Below are positions 8,894 through 16,949 of a DNA stretch of 64,000 nucleotides, piece by piece. The notes beneath the pieces are model-generated. The model ran no database searches, was not told where the DNA came from, and was given only the letters and a program-made list of their open reading frames with translations. The stretch is from Leptolyngbya boryana PCC 6306 (GTDB lineage Bacteria > Cyanobacteriota > Cyanobacteriia > Leptolyngbyales > Leptolyngbyaceae). A program made the translations under genes and the position numbers. Location of the stretch: the NCBI RefSeq assembly GCF_000353285.1, contig NZ_KB731326.1:310001-374000 (forward strand). The letters run 5' to 3'. Position 1 is the first letter of the stretch. Each line of letters starts with the position of its first letter.

Positions 8894-10024
8894 ATGTTAG
8901 TTAAAGTTCTCCGTCACTTCATCTCCAGTTCCTTTCTGGCGCTTGCTATCAAGGAAATTCAGCAAATTCTTCAAAATAAGGAGATTGTTGTCCTGTTGAC
9001 GATCGCGCCAATTCTGCAAATCATGCTCTACGGCTTTGCCCTGAATCCCGATATCAACAAGATCGATTTAGGCATTGTCGATTATGCTAATGTGCCCGAA
9101 AGTCGAGAACTAGTTTCCTCGTTAACCGAGAATCAGGTGTTTGTGGCAAAACAATTCTCACCGAGTCAAGAAGAACTGGGTCAACAGGTACGAAAGGGGA
9201 ATGTAACGATTGGGTTGGTCATTCCACCAGAGTTTAAACGGCAGTTGACTCAGAATAAATCAGCAGATTTACAACTCCTAGTAGATGGAGTTGATGCAAA
9301 CACGGCTGGCATTGCGAGTGGATATATGCTTCGCATCATTCAGCAGTATGGTCGCCAACTATTGCCCACTTCAACGCCACCTTTGGTACGTCCTGCCCAT
9401 ACGTTTCTATATAATCCTGGTTTAATCAGCAGTTGGTTCTTTGTGCCAGGTGTAATCGGCATCTCAATCACACTTGTTAGTTCCCTAGTTTCTGCACTGA
9501 CTGTGATCCGTGAGAAGGATACTGGAACGCTGGAACAGTTGCTCATGACTCCAGCCGCAATATGGGAGATCTTGGTTGCAAAAATTGTACCGCTATTTGT
9601 GTTGCTAATGGGAACGATGCTGCTGGCATTAGGGATAGCTCGGTTAGTGTTCGGCTTACCCGTGCGAGGCAATTTCCCCTTACTTTTGCTGCTTTCGGGT
9701 TTGTATTTATTTGTCGGAATTGGAATCGGAATTATGCTGGCAACGATTGCCCGAAATCAGCAGCAAGTTGTGTTGACGGCATTTTTTATCAATATTCCAT
9801 TAATTCAGCTTTCGGGCGCGATCGCTCCGGTGGAAAGTATGCCACCCTTCTTTCGCGCTCTATCTTGGCTCAATCCTCTCAGGCACTTCGTGCAGATTCT
9901 CCGAGGCATTCTACTCAAAGGGATCGGGTTAGAGATGCTTTGGCTTCATGTGTTGGCATTAATGCTCTTTGCGGCTATTTTCTTAGCAGTGAGTATTGGA
10001 CAATTTCGGAAGCAGCTTTCTTAA
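8894..10024 (+). CDS. ABC-2 type permease (YbhR-like)
   Basis: The second ABC-2 permease of the exporter, 376 residues. There is one N-terminal membrane segment (~30-50), a periplasmic loop (~55-180) and five segments towards the C-terminus. The coupling sequence VIREKDTGTLEQLLMTPAAIWEILVAKI (~204-231) and the LNPLRHFVQILRGILLKG element near the end are typical of YbhR/YhhJ. It pairs with the permease at 7025 and closes the operon adaptor, double ATPase, permease, methyltransferase, permease. No outer-membrane partner is encoded nearby. Confidence 0.9.
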   Translation: MLVKVLRHFISSSFLALAIKEIQQILQNKEIVVLLTIAPILQIMLYGFALNPDINKIDLGIVDYANVPESRELVSSLTENQVFVAKQFSPSQEELGQQVRKGNVTIGLVIPPEFKRQLTQNKSADLQLLVDGVDANTAGIASGYMLRIIQQYGRQLLPTSTPPLVRPAHTFLYNPGLISSWFFVPGVIGISITLVSSLVSALTVIREKDTGTLEQLLMTPAAIWEILVAKIVPLFVLLMGTMLLALGIARLVFGLPVRGNFPLLLLLSGLYLFVGIGIGIMLATIARNQQQVVLTAFFINIPLIQLSGAIAPVESMPPFFRALSWLNPLRHFVQILRGILLKGIGLEMLWLHVLALMLFAAIFLAVSIGQFRKQLS

Positions 10025-10164
10025 CAACCAAGATAGAACGCTGAAGATAGTGCTGTTTCCAAAGGAGATTAACTTCGCTGTACGTACTGTTCATATGATG
10101 GACAACTTCCACCTAGAGCGATCGCTAGCCTGAATCCAAATTAACCAAAAATTAACCACTCAAA

Positions 10165-10188
10165 TTTCATATTTCATTCTGATTTCAT
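10165..10188 (+). promoter_or_regulatory. TTTCAT direct-repeat box before the porin
   Basis: Three TTTCAT hexamers at 10165, 10172 and 10183. The last two have the 11-bp phasing (TTTCAT-N5-TTTCAT) found throughout the window. The box lies 91 bp before the porin start and points the same way as the gene. It is a likely binding site for an OmpR-family response regulator. Confidence 0.6.
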
Positions 10189-10278
10189 AAGTTTCTGAGA
10201 CTCTAGTGTATGGAGCTAGTTGCAATAGATACTACCTCCAGACAAAACGATTATGTCTGCTAATTTATGTGAGGGTGA

Positions 10279-11931
10279 ATGGTGCAAAAGACTTTCATAG
10301 ACTTAACTAGAGTTGGATCAATTGTTTTTGGTGCAACGTTGACATTGGTAAGCAGTAGCTTCGCTGCTGAGGTTGCTCCGCCTCAACTGAATCCGAACGA
10401 ACCAGAAGCGATCGTAGAAAACTCTACTGACGCGCTCGAAACTGTTTCTCAATACTCCGAAGGGATGACTAGCAATTCCCTCAGTCAAGTTACTTCGGTG
10501 TCTCAGCTATCTGATGTTCGTCCAACCGATTGGGCATTCCAAGCATTGCAATCCCTAGTCGAGCGGTATGGTTGTATCGCAGGGTATCCCGACCGAACCT
10601 ATCGCGGCAATCGTGCTTTAACACGCTATGAGTTTGCGGCAGGTTTGAATGCTTGTCTCGATCGTGTCAATGAATTAATTGCTGCGGCTACGGCTGATTT
10701 AGTCAAAAAAGAAGATTTAGCAACTCTCCAGAAACTGCAAGAAGAATTTTCGGCTGAACTGGCAACATTACGAGGTCGTGTAGATGCCCTAGAAGCACGG
10801 ACGACAACTTTGGAAAAACAGCAGTTCTCTACGACTACGAAGTTGGCAGGGGAAGCAATTTTCGCTTTAGCAGACGCATTTGGAGATAGAGCCGCTAATG
10901 GTACCGATTTGAATGCAAATACGGTTCTCGCAAATCGAGTTCGTCTTTCTCTCAATACCAGCTTTAATGGTCGGGATTTGTTGTTCACTCGTCTGAATGC
11001 AGGAAATATTCCTAACCTTGCTGGTGTCACGGGCACTAATATGACCCGATTGAGCTATGAATCCGGTGTCAATAATCAGCTGGGCATCGATAAACTTTAC
11101 TATCGTTTCCCAGTAAATGAGAAATTGACTGCCTACGTGGGAACAACTGGGCTTGAATCAGCAGTCGATTTGATTTTCCCTTTGAATCGGGCTTTTGAGA
11201 GTACTGGGACAGGTGCTATTTCCCGGTTTGGACGCTTTAATCCAATTTATCGGCAAGCAGTGGGTGCAGGTGCAGGTTTAACCTACAATTTCAGCAACTC
11301 TGCATCATTATCATTGGCGTATCTTGCGAGTGATGCAACAGCGAGCGATCCGAGTGTCGGTCGTGGAGTATTCAGCGGTCCCTATGGCGCGATCGCTCAA
11401 CTTACGCTACGACCCACACAAGCACTGGGCATCAATCTACTTTATATCAACTCCTACAATCGTCTTAATGTAGGTGTCGGAAGCACCTTTGCGAATTCTC
11501 CATTTGGCAGTGGGATCGCAGCGTCTGCCAATTCTTTCGGGGCAGAAGTCAGTTTCCGCCTCAGTCCTCGATTCATTTTAGGCGGTGAAGTCGGTTGGGT
11601 TCTTGCAAACGCCGAATCTTCCTCTGCGCTAGTGGCACGAGGCAGTGATGCAACCATTTTCAACTGGGCTGCGACCTTGTCGTTACCCGACTTAGGGAAG
11701 AAAGGGAATTTAGCTGGCTTGGTGATTGGTCAACAGCCTAAAGTCATTCGCAGTGACATTGCTGCTCGTGAAGATGCCGATACCTCATTGCATCTAGAAG
11801 CATTCTATCGACTGGCGCTGACAGACAAGATTTCCGTCACTCCTGGCGTGATTGTGATTACAAACCCAGAGCACAATTCAAGCAATGACACCATTTATGT
11901 GGGCACCATCCGAACCACATTCAGATTTTAA
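10279..11931 (+). CDS. Cyanobacterial outer-membrane porin with SLH domain (OprB/iron-uptake porin type)
   Basis: A 550-residue outer-membrane porin. It has a signal peptide (~1-30), then an S-layer-homology domain (SDVRPTDWAFQALQSLVERYGCIAGYPD...ALTRYEFAAGLNACLD, ~78-133) that binds cell-wall polymer. A short coiled coil follows (LVKKEDLATLQKLQEEFSAELATLRGRVDALEARTTTLE). The rest is a beta-barrel of the OprB family with alternating strands, ending in TIRTTFRF with a terminal Phe, as expected for BAM-dependent insertion. This is the typical architecture of cyanobacterial porins, several of which are involved in inorganic ion uptake. A TTTCAT box precedes it and an intrinsic terminator follows. 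Confidence 0.93.
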   Translation: MVQKTFIDLTRVGSIVFGATLTLVSSSFAAEVAPPQLNPNEPEAIVENSTDALETVSQYSEGMTSNSLSQVTSVSQLSDVRPTDWAFQALQSLVERYGCIAGYPDRTYRGNRALTRYEFAAGLNACLDRVNELIAAATADLVKKEDLATLQKLQEEFSAELATLRGRVDALEARTTTLEKQQFSTTTKLAGEAIFALADAFGDRAANGTDLNANTVLANRVRLSLNTSFNGRDLLFTRLNAGNIPNLAGVTGTNMTRLSYESGVNNQLGIDKLYYRFPVNEKLTAYVGTTGLESAVDLIFPLNRAFESTGTGAISRFGRFNPIYRQAVGAGAGLTYNFSNSASLSLAYLASDATASDPSVGRGVFSGPYGAIAQLTLRPTQALGINLLYINSYNRLNVGVGSTFANSPFGSGIAASANSFGAEVSFRLSPRFILGGEVGWVLANAESSSALVARGSDATIFNWAATLSLPDLGKKGNLAGLVIGQQPKVIRSDIAAREDADTSLHLEAFYRLALTDKISVTPGVIVITNPEHNSSNDTIYVGTIRTTFRF

Positions 11932-12006
11932 GTTGGCTTTCTAGGCACTTATCCGATGGGTGAGCGTTGGGAAAGATTGATTACCTTTGTATTTACACCA
12001 TCTTCG

Positions 12007-12040
12007 GCGAGGCATAGTATTTTGCCTCGCTTTTATTTTT
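12007..12040 (+). terminator. Intrinsic terminator after the porin
   Basis: A perfect 8-bp stem (GCGAGGCA at 12007-12014 paired with TGCCTCGC at 12023-12030), an 8-base loop and the T-rich run TTTTATTTTT. It ends the porin transcript. Confidence 0.85.
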
Positions 12041-12084
12041 ACTGATTAAATTGTCCTGTCAGTAGTTTATGCTTCGCGACCTTT

Positions 12085-12106
12085 ATAACTTTCTCGTATT
12101 CTTCTG
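12085..12106 (+). promoter_or_regulatory. Second copy of the shared 22-bp motif, upstream of the copper-storage-type gene
   Basis: It matches 3733-3754 at 20 of 22 positions and lies 76 bp before the start codon of the Cys-rich protein. Just downstream is a short inverted repeat, CGGTA-N7-TACCG (about 12123-12139). The site is presumably regulatory; the factor is unknown. Confidence 0.35.
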
Positions 12107-12182
12107 ACAAATTGATGAATGTGCGGTAAACAATCTACCGTGCGATTAAGAAGTTCTGAAAATAGATTAAGCGAGGTGTCTT

Positions 12183-12524
12183 ATGACAACTGCAACTGTG
12201 AATGATTGCATCCAGGACTGCCTAGAATGTTTACGAGAATGCGAAGTTTGCGCGACTGCCTGCTTGACCGGAGAGATGTCAGCAATGATGGCAGAGTGTG
12301 TTCGCCTCTGTCACGACTGCGCTGATTTGTGCGACATTTGCGCTCGGCTGATGATGCGCGGCTCTAGTGTCCATCAGGAAGCTTGTCTTGCCTGTGCAAA
12401 AGCCTGTGAACTCTGTGCTCAAGAATGTGAAAAACATAGTGATCATGCAGTTCACTGTAAAACCTGTGCAGAAGCTTGCCGCCAATGTGCCGCAAGTTGC
12501 CGAGCAATGGCACAGGCAGCTTAA
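12183..12524 (+). CDS. Four-helix-bundle copper-binding protein, Csp-like, 21 Cys
   Basis: 113 residues, of which 21 are cysteines at i, i+3/4, i+7 spacing along predicted helices (for example C9, C13, C16, C20, C23, C27 and C68, C71, C75, C78, C82). This is the pattern of the copper storage proteins (Csp) and DUF326-type four-helix bundles, where the Cys side chains line the core and bind many Cu(I) ions. There is no signal peptide, so a cytosolic store like Csp3 is more likely than an exported Csp1. The neighbours downstream are two FAD oxidoreductases and a His-rich mini-protein. A 22-bp motif shared with the exporter operon lies upstream. Confidence 0.88.
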   Translation: MTTATVNDCIQDCLECLRECEVCATACLTGEMSAMMAECVRLCHDCADLCDICARLMMRGSSVHQEACLACAKACELCAQECEKHSDHAVHCKTCAEACRQCAASCRAMAQAA

Positions 12525-12627
12525 CCGCTAGAAGTGACAGTAACTGAATTCAATTCTATTATCTGGGCATCCTGCTTATCACAGGCAAGATGCTCAAACG
12601 ATAGCTTACTGTTTGAGGAATCATGCT

Positions 12628-14166
12628 ATGAGACCGGATTACCTCATTGTCGGCAGTGGTTTATCAGCATTAGTCTTAGGTGCGTTGATGGCAAACTCCG
12701 GCAAGATTGTGCAAATTCTTGAAGCCCATGAACATCCAGGGGGCTTTGGGCACACCTTTACAATGGCGAAAACGTATCAGTTTAATGCTCAACTTCACTA
12801 TGTTTGGGATTGCGGCGAAGGGCAAACTGTAAATCGGGTACTTAAAAAACTAGGTCTAGATCAAGACGTAACCTTTGAACGGTATGACCCAGATGGTTTT
12901 GACCATATGCGGATGCCGGGGTATGCGTTGGACATTCCTTCGGAACCGGAAGAATTAATCCAGCGATTATCAACACTCTTTCCTACCCATCGCGATCGCA
13001 TTCGCCAATTTATCAACGAAGTCGAAAAGACAGGGGCAGGCTTGAAAAAACTCGCTCCTCCACTCCGACCGATTGAACTGCTTAAACATTCAAGTGAAGT
13101 CGGTTGCGCCACTCAGTATGTCAACAGCACCCTTCAAGACGTATTCGACAAGTTTCAGCTACCACAAGCTGCCCAAACCTTGTTAGCACTGCAATGGCTC
13201 GATTTTTTACTGCCGCCCAATCAACTCTCATTCTATGCCTGGGTTGCTTTGTTCAGAGGGTATCAAGCAGGTGCATTTTACCCAACCCAACATTTTGAAC
13301 ACTTCATCAATTCGTTAGTTCAAGTGATTGAATCACACGGGGGGCAAGTCTTGCTCAACCATGAGGTCACGAATTTTAAGGTCATAGACCAAACGGTTAT
13401 AGGTGTTGAAGCGATCGATTTAACGACGCATCAAACCTGTGAATTTACAGGAGCCATCGTGATCTGCAATATGGACCCCAAAAAAGCCGCCAAAATGATC
13501 GGTGAGGAGAAGTTTTCCAAGAAAGTGCGTCGCAAACTTAATTACGAGTATTCTGCATCTAACTATATGGCTTACTGCGTGGTCAAAGACCTTGATCTTC
13601 GAGACTATGGATTTGGTAAGTGGAATCTCTCGCATACAGGTCACCAAGATTTGAACGAAGCCTTTGCTCAGATGTATGAGCGCCATGATTTCTCCAATCC
13701 TAGTTTTGCGATCACAACGCCCACCTTACTGACCGAGGCACATCGAGATTGTCCAGAGGATTGTCAAATTGTCGAATTCCTGACCGTTGCTAACTACGAC
13801 TACTTTAAGCAATTACGAGAACGCGATCGTACAGCCTATAACCGGAAAAAACAGGAAATTTTGGATTCAATTCTAGATGTCGTGGAAGAGCAGTATGTAC
13901 CGAATTTTAGGAAGCATATGGTTTTTCATGTGACGGGCAGCCCTACTACCAATGAACGCTTTTGTTGGTGCCCCAATGGAAATTCCTACGGTTCCAGTCT
14001 AACCCCACGCAATATGGGTTTAGGGCGCTTAAATCATGAATCCTCATTGAAGCATTTTTACTTTTGCAATGCGTCATCAGGATATCCGGGCTTTGCTCCC
14101 ACCGTTTGGACAGGAGCATTACTCTATCAACGGTTATCCGGTGACGCAATCTTGAGCAACAACTAA
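12628..14166 (+). CDS. FAD-dependent oxidoreductase of the phytoene desaturase/carotene isomerase type
   Basis: A 512-residue flavoprotein. The dinucleotide-binding motif is at the very N-terminus (DYLIVGSGLSALVLGALMANSG, ~4-25) with the ribose-binding acid in ILEAHEHPGGFGHTF (~32-46). The C-terminal FAD motif region is GYPGFAPTVWTGALL (~484-498). Layout and length match the CrtI/CrtH/RetSat-like group, which dehydrogenate or isomerise polyenes and related substrates; which one cannot be told. ATG 12628 is chosen, with GAGGAA at 12615-12620. It lies 100 bp after the Csp-like gene and 45 bp before another flavoprotein, suggesting one transcription unit. Confidence 0.82.
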   Translation: MRPDYLIVGSGLSALVLGALMANSGKIVQILEAHEHPGGFGHTFTMAKTYQFNAQLHYVWDCGEGQTVNRVLKKLGLDQDVTFERYDPDGFDHMRMPGYALDIPSEPEELIQRLSTLFPTHRDRIRQFINEVEKTGAGLKKLAPPLRPIELLKHSSEVGCATQYVNSTLQDVFDKFQLPQAAQTLLALQWLDFLLPPNQLSFYAWVALFRGYQAGAFYPTQHFEHFINSLVQVIESHGGQVLLNHEVTNFKVIDQTVIGVEAIDLTTHQTCEFTGAIVICNMDPKKAAKMIGEEKFSKKVRRKLNYEYSASNYMAYCVVKDLDLRDYGFGKWNLSHTGHQDLNEAFAQMYERHDFSNPSFAITTPTLLTEAHRDCPEDCQIVEFLTVANYDYFKQLRERDRTAYNRKKQEILDSILDVVEEQYVPNFRKHMVFHVTGSPTTNERFCWCPNGNSYGSSLTPRNMGLGRLNHESSLKHFYFCNASSGYPGFAPTVWTGALLYQRLSGDAILSNN

Positions 14167-14211
14167 ACCCGCGATCGCACTTAACCTATTCCATTTGATT
14201 TGAGGTCAATT

Positions 14212-15429
14212 ATGAGAATTGCTGTCATTGGAGGCGGCGCTAGTGGCATGGCTACAGCCTACCTGCTTGATAAACAAGGGTATCATGTCACGGTGTTTGA
14301 GCGGCAACCCATGTTAGGAGGACATATTCGGACACTGAACAAAAACGTGAAGCCAAACCAATCCGAGTGCAATGAAGTTTTGGAAAGTGGTCCACTCGAA
14401 TTTCCTACCGCATTTCACAACTTCGTTGCTCTGATGCAAGAACTAGACGTGAAACTAGTACCCGTTGACATCGGTTCAGAATTGTTTCCTAAAAATGGAG
14501 GTCATTTTCTATCTGAAGTTGCTATCCAGAAAAACTTCACTGGCATCCAACGCTTAATCGAGTATCTTCGATTCGATAGCATCTATGTTCGTTCCGCCGG
14601 ATTATGGCTAAAAACACGATTCGCGGACATGAAAGATTTCTACGACCAACCACTATCTCGTTATCTAAAGAACGACAGTACTGGCAGCCTGTGGCTTAAG
14701 TTGTTAACAATGTACAGTTACTCAACACCGTTCGATCAGATCGACAATTTTCCAGCAGAACTGGCAATTCCAATGTTACGCGATTACCTTGCAGTCAACT
14801 GGCTCAGGGTCGAAGGTGGAGTATATTCATACATTGAAAAAATTCTAGAGCGCTTTCGTGGGAAAGTTTGGCTGAACGTGGAGATTGCCAATATTTCCAG
14901 AAGCTCAGATAGTGTGAAAATTGAGCGATCGAATGGCGAAACGCAGGAGTTTGATAAAGTTGTGTTTGCCACACCGCCTGATCAAGTGATAGCTCTTCTA
15001 GCTGATCCAACTGATGCTGAAATTAAGCGCTTCTCAGCTTGGAAAGCGAATTATGCAACCACGATCGTTCATACAGATACTTCCATGTATGACAAACAGG
15101 GGATTCGATACCCCACAGAATTTGATTTCTTCCAAACAGACACCCGCTGGGGCTATAACGGTTGCTTAAATCAGCTTTGCGGTATCCCGTCGTCACCACA
15201 GCACCATTTCCTATCGTTTCAATTGGAGGAGATAATTGCTAAAGATCGCATCATTCACATTCAGCAACATCACACGCCGTTGTATACGACTGAATCTTTT
15301 CGATACCGAGATGAAGTTGTCGCTACCAATGGAGAGAACCATACATATCATGTAGGAGCCTATCTGGGAGACGGCTTGCATGAAGGAGCGATTACATCTG
15401 CCTTTCGAGTCGCTGAACTCATTGGTTAA
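14212..15429 (+). CDS. FAD/NAD(P)-binding oxidoreductase of the COG2907/amine-oxidase-like type
   Basis: 405 residues. There is a typical Rossmann FAD motif at the N-terminus (IAVIGGGASGMATAYLLDKQG, ~3-23) followed by VFERQPMLGGHIRTL (~28-42), and a C-terminal GAYLGDGLHEGAITSAFRVAEL block. The latter is shared by the predicted NAD/FAD-binding proteins that often neighbour fatty-acid cyclopropane-type modification genes. The start at ATG 14212 follows GAGGT. With the preceding flavoprotein it may modify a lipid or pigment, which is inference from family and order. No partner cyclopropane synthase is present here. Confidence 0.8.
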   Translation: MRIAVIGGGASGMATAYLLDKQGYHVTVFERQPMLGGHIRTLNKNVKPNQSECNEVLESGPLEFPTAFHNFVALMQELDVKLVPVDIGSELFPKNGGHFLSEVAIQKNFTGIQRLIEYLRFDSIYVRSAGLWLKTRFADMKDFYDQPLSRYLKNDSTGSLWLKLLTMYSYSTPFDQIDNFPAELAIPMLRDYLAVNWLRVEGGVYSYIEKILERFRGKVWLNVEIANISRSSDSVKIERSNGETQEFDKVVFATPPDQVIALLADPTDAEIKRFSAWKANYATTIVHTDTSMYDKQGIRYPTEFDFFQTDTRWGYNGCLNQLCGIPSSPQHHFLSFQLEEIIAKDRIIHIQQHHTPLYTTESFRYRDEVVATNGENHTYHVGAYLGDGLHEGAITSAFRVAELIG

Positions 15430-15486
15430 GCTCTAACTCTATCTAGATGCAGAATTATTAATTCATTCGACGAGGAGAACTTTATT

Positions 15487-15636
15487 ATGCTTGGATTGCT
15501 TTTAGGACTTGCACTGCTTGTAGTTGCTGTAGTTTGGTTTCAGCGACAAGGACACAGCAGACACAACCACGGTGGCTCTAATGGGCATCACAGTGGACAT
15601 GGGCATAGGAGCAGTCGTGGTGGTGGTTGCCACTAG
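15487..15636 (+). CDS. 49-residue His/Gly-rich membrane-anchored mini-protein
   Basis: ATG 15487 stands behind GAGGAG (about 15471-15476). The product has an N-terminal hydrophobic helix (LGLLLGLALLVVAVVWF, ~2-18) followed by a short tail containing His in HSRHNHGGSNGHHSGHGH (~23-40) and ending RGGGCH. That makes eight His plus a Cys within 27 residues, a likely metal-binding tail on a membrane anchor. It lies 57 bp after the flavoprotein and 83 bp before the MFS exporter on the same strand. It may chelate or sense metal at the membrane; the function is unproven. Confidence 0.6.
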   Translation: MLGLLLGLALLVVAVVWFQRQGHSRHNHGGSNGHHSGHGHRSSRGGGCH

Positions 15637-15719
15637 CCTGTTTAGAAATCCCCTTTTCAAAATTAGTAGATCGCTGCTGCCTCCCATTTTGTGATTAGCC
15701 TTGTTAAACTAAAAGCCCA

Positions 15720-16934
15720 ATGAGTAGAAGATTATTTGTTCTATTGTTCTGTCTGTTTGTCGTGATGATTGGCTTCGGAGTGACGTTGCCAGTTCTTCCC
15801 TTCTATGCCAGACATTTAGACAGAACAGTGGGAGTTTCTCGCGAAACAATGGCGCTTCACATTACGCTGCTATCAAGTATTTATGCTTTTATGCAGTTAA
15901 TTTTTGCTCCGTTTTGGGGGCAGCAAGCGGATCGGATTGGAAGACGACCGTTGATGTTGCTGGGAATTGCAGGGTCTGCGATCTCACAAATTCTATTTGG
16001 TTTTGCAACATCGTTGTGGACACTATACGTTGTAAGAGCCATTGGAGGTCTTTTATCATCAGCAACATTGCCTGCTGCAACAGCTTATGTCACTGACGTA
16101 ACGACTGATCGCGATCGCAACCGAGGCATGGCATGGCTGGGAAGTGCAGTAAGTCTTGGAATTATTACAGGACCAGCTTTGGGAGGATTGACAACTCGCG
16201 AAGACTTGCACTTTACACTAGGATTCATCGACATCAAAATCGAAAACTATGCACCTCCGTTCTTTTTATCCGCAGTTTTCATGTTCTTTGCGCTGCTTGC
16301 CGCCGTAAAATGGTTGCCGGAATCGTTGCCTTCAACTGTCTCCTCCGTTTCTAGTCGCAATGTGGAAATGAAATGGAAAAATCTTGATAGCAAACTAAAG
16401 CTGTTACTTGCTTTAACCTTAATTTCACAGTTTGGACTCGCAATATTTGAAGGAACCTTTGCACTTTATGCCCAGGAAAAATTAGGCTATGGTCCAACGC
16501 AAACTGGATTCGCTTTTATGGTTTGTGGGGCAGTTATGGCAGTATTTCAAGCGATCGCCGTTAATCTTTTATCGCGAAGAATTAACATTATTGCTCAACT
16601 TGCATTAGGCTTTGGTTTAATGGGGTTAGGCATCGTGTTACTGCTGCTCGTCCGAATCCTGCCATTCGTTCTAGGGGCTGTGGGTTTACTAGCCTTGGGT
16701 ATGGCGTTAGTTGCTCCGAATCTTTCAGCTTTAATCTCTAAACGCGGAGGTCAGCACGTCGGAGCGGTACTCGGAATTCAGAACGCGGCAAGTAGTCTGG
16801 GGCAGGTGGGAGGTCCGATGTTAGGGGGAATGCTATTTGCATGGCAGGCAAGCGCACCGTTCGCGATCGCAGGCGTTTTTCTGATGAGCATCGGTCTGGT
16901 TGTGGGTTGGAAAGAAAGAATGAGACACCATTAA
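15720..16934 (+). CDS. MFS exporter, TetA/multidrug-resistance type
   Basis: A 404-residue major facilitator with twelve predicted transmembrane segments. The family loop motif between helices 2 and 3 is FWGQQADRIGRRPLML (~65-80), and the antiporter motif C region in helix 5 is AVSLGIITGPALGG (~142-155). This is the drug:H+ antiporter-1 layout (TetA-like), so efflux of a small molecule is likely. No substrate can be named. It is followed 15 bp later by an FtsH-type protease, suggesting co-transcription. Confidence 0.88.
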   Translation: MSRRLFVLLFCLFVVMIGFGVTLPVLPFYARHLDRTVGVSRETMALHITLLSSIYAFMQLIFAPFWGQQADRIGRRPLMLLGIAGSAISQILFGFATSLWTLYVVRAIGGLLSSATLPAATAYVTDVTTDRDRNRGMAWLGSAVSLGIITGPALGGLTTREDLHFTLGFIDIKIENYAPPFFLSAVFMFFALLAAVKWLPESLPSTVSSVSSRNVEMKWKNLDSKLKLLLALTLISQFGLAIFEGTFALYAQEKLGYGPTQTGFAFMVCGAVMAVFQAIAVNLLSRRINIIAQLALGFGLMGLGIVLLLLVRILPFVLGAVGLLALGMALVAPNLSALISKRGGQHVGAVLGIQNAASSLGQVGGPMLGGMLFAWQASAPFAIAGVFLMSIGLVVGWKERMRHH

Positions 16935-16949
16935 GCTGGAGTGTAGTTT

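Noticed and set aside
10195-10230. A MerR-like promoter before the porin (CTCTAGTGTATGGAG with a nearby CAATAG)
   Set aside because: The dyad has several mismatches and there is no TTGACT-like -35; the TTTCAT box explains the region better.
12118-12142. Inverted repeat CGGTA-N7-TACCG before the copper-storage-type gene as a MerR operator
   Set aside because: The stem is only 5 bp and no -35/-10 pair with a long spacer surrounds it.
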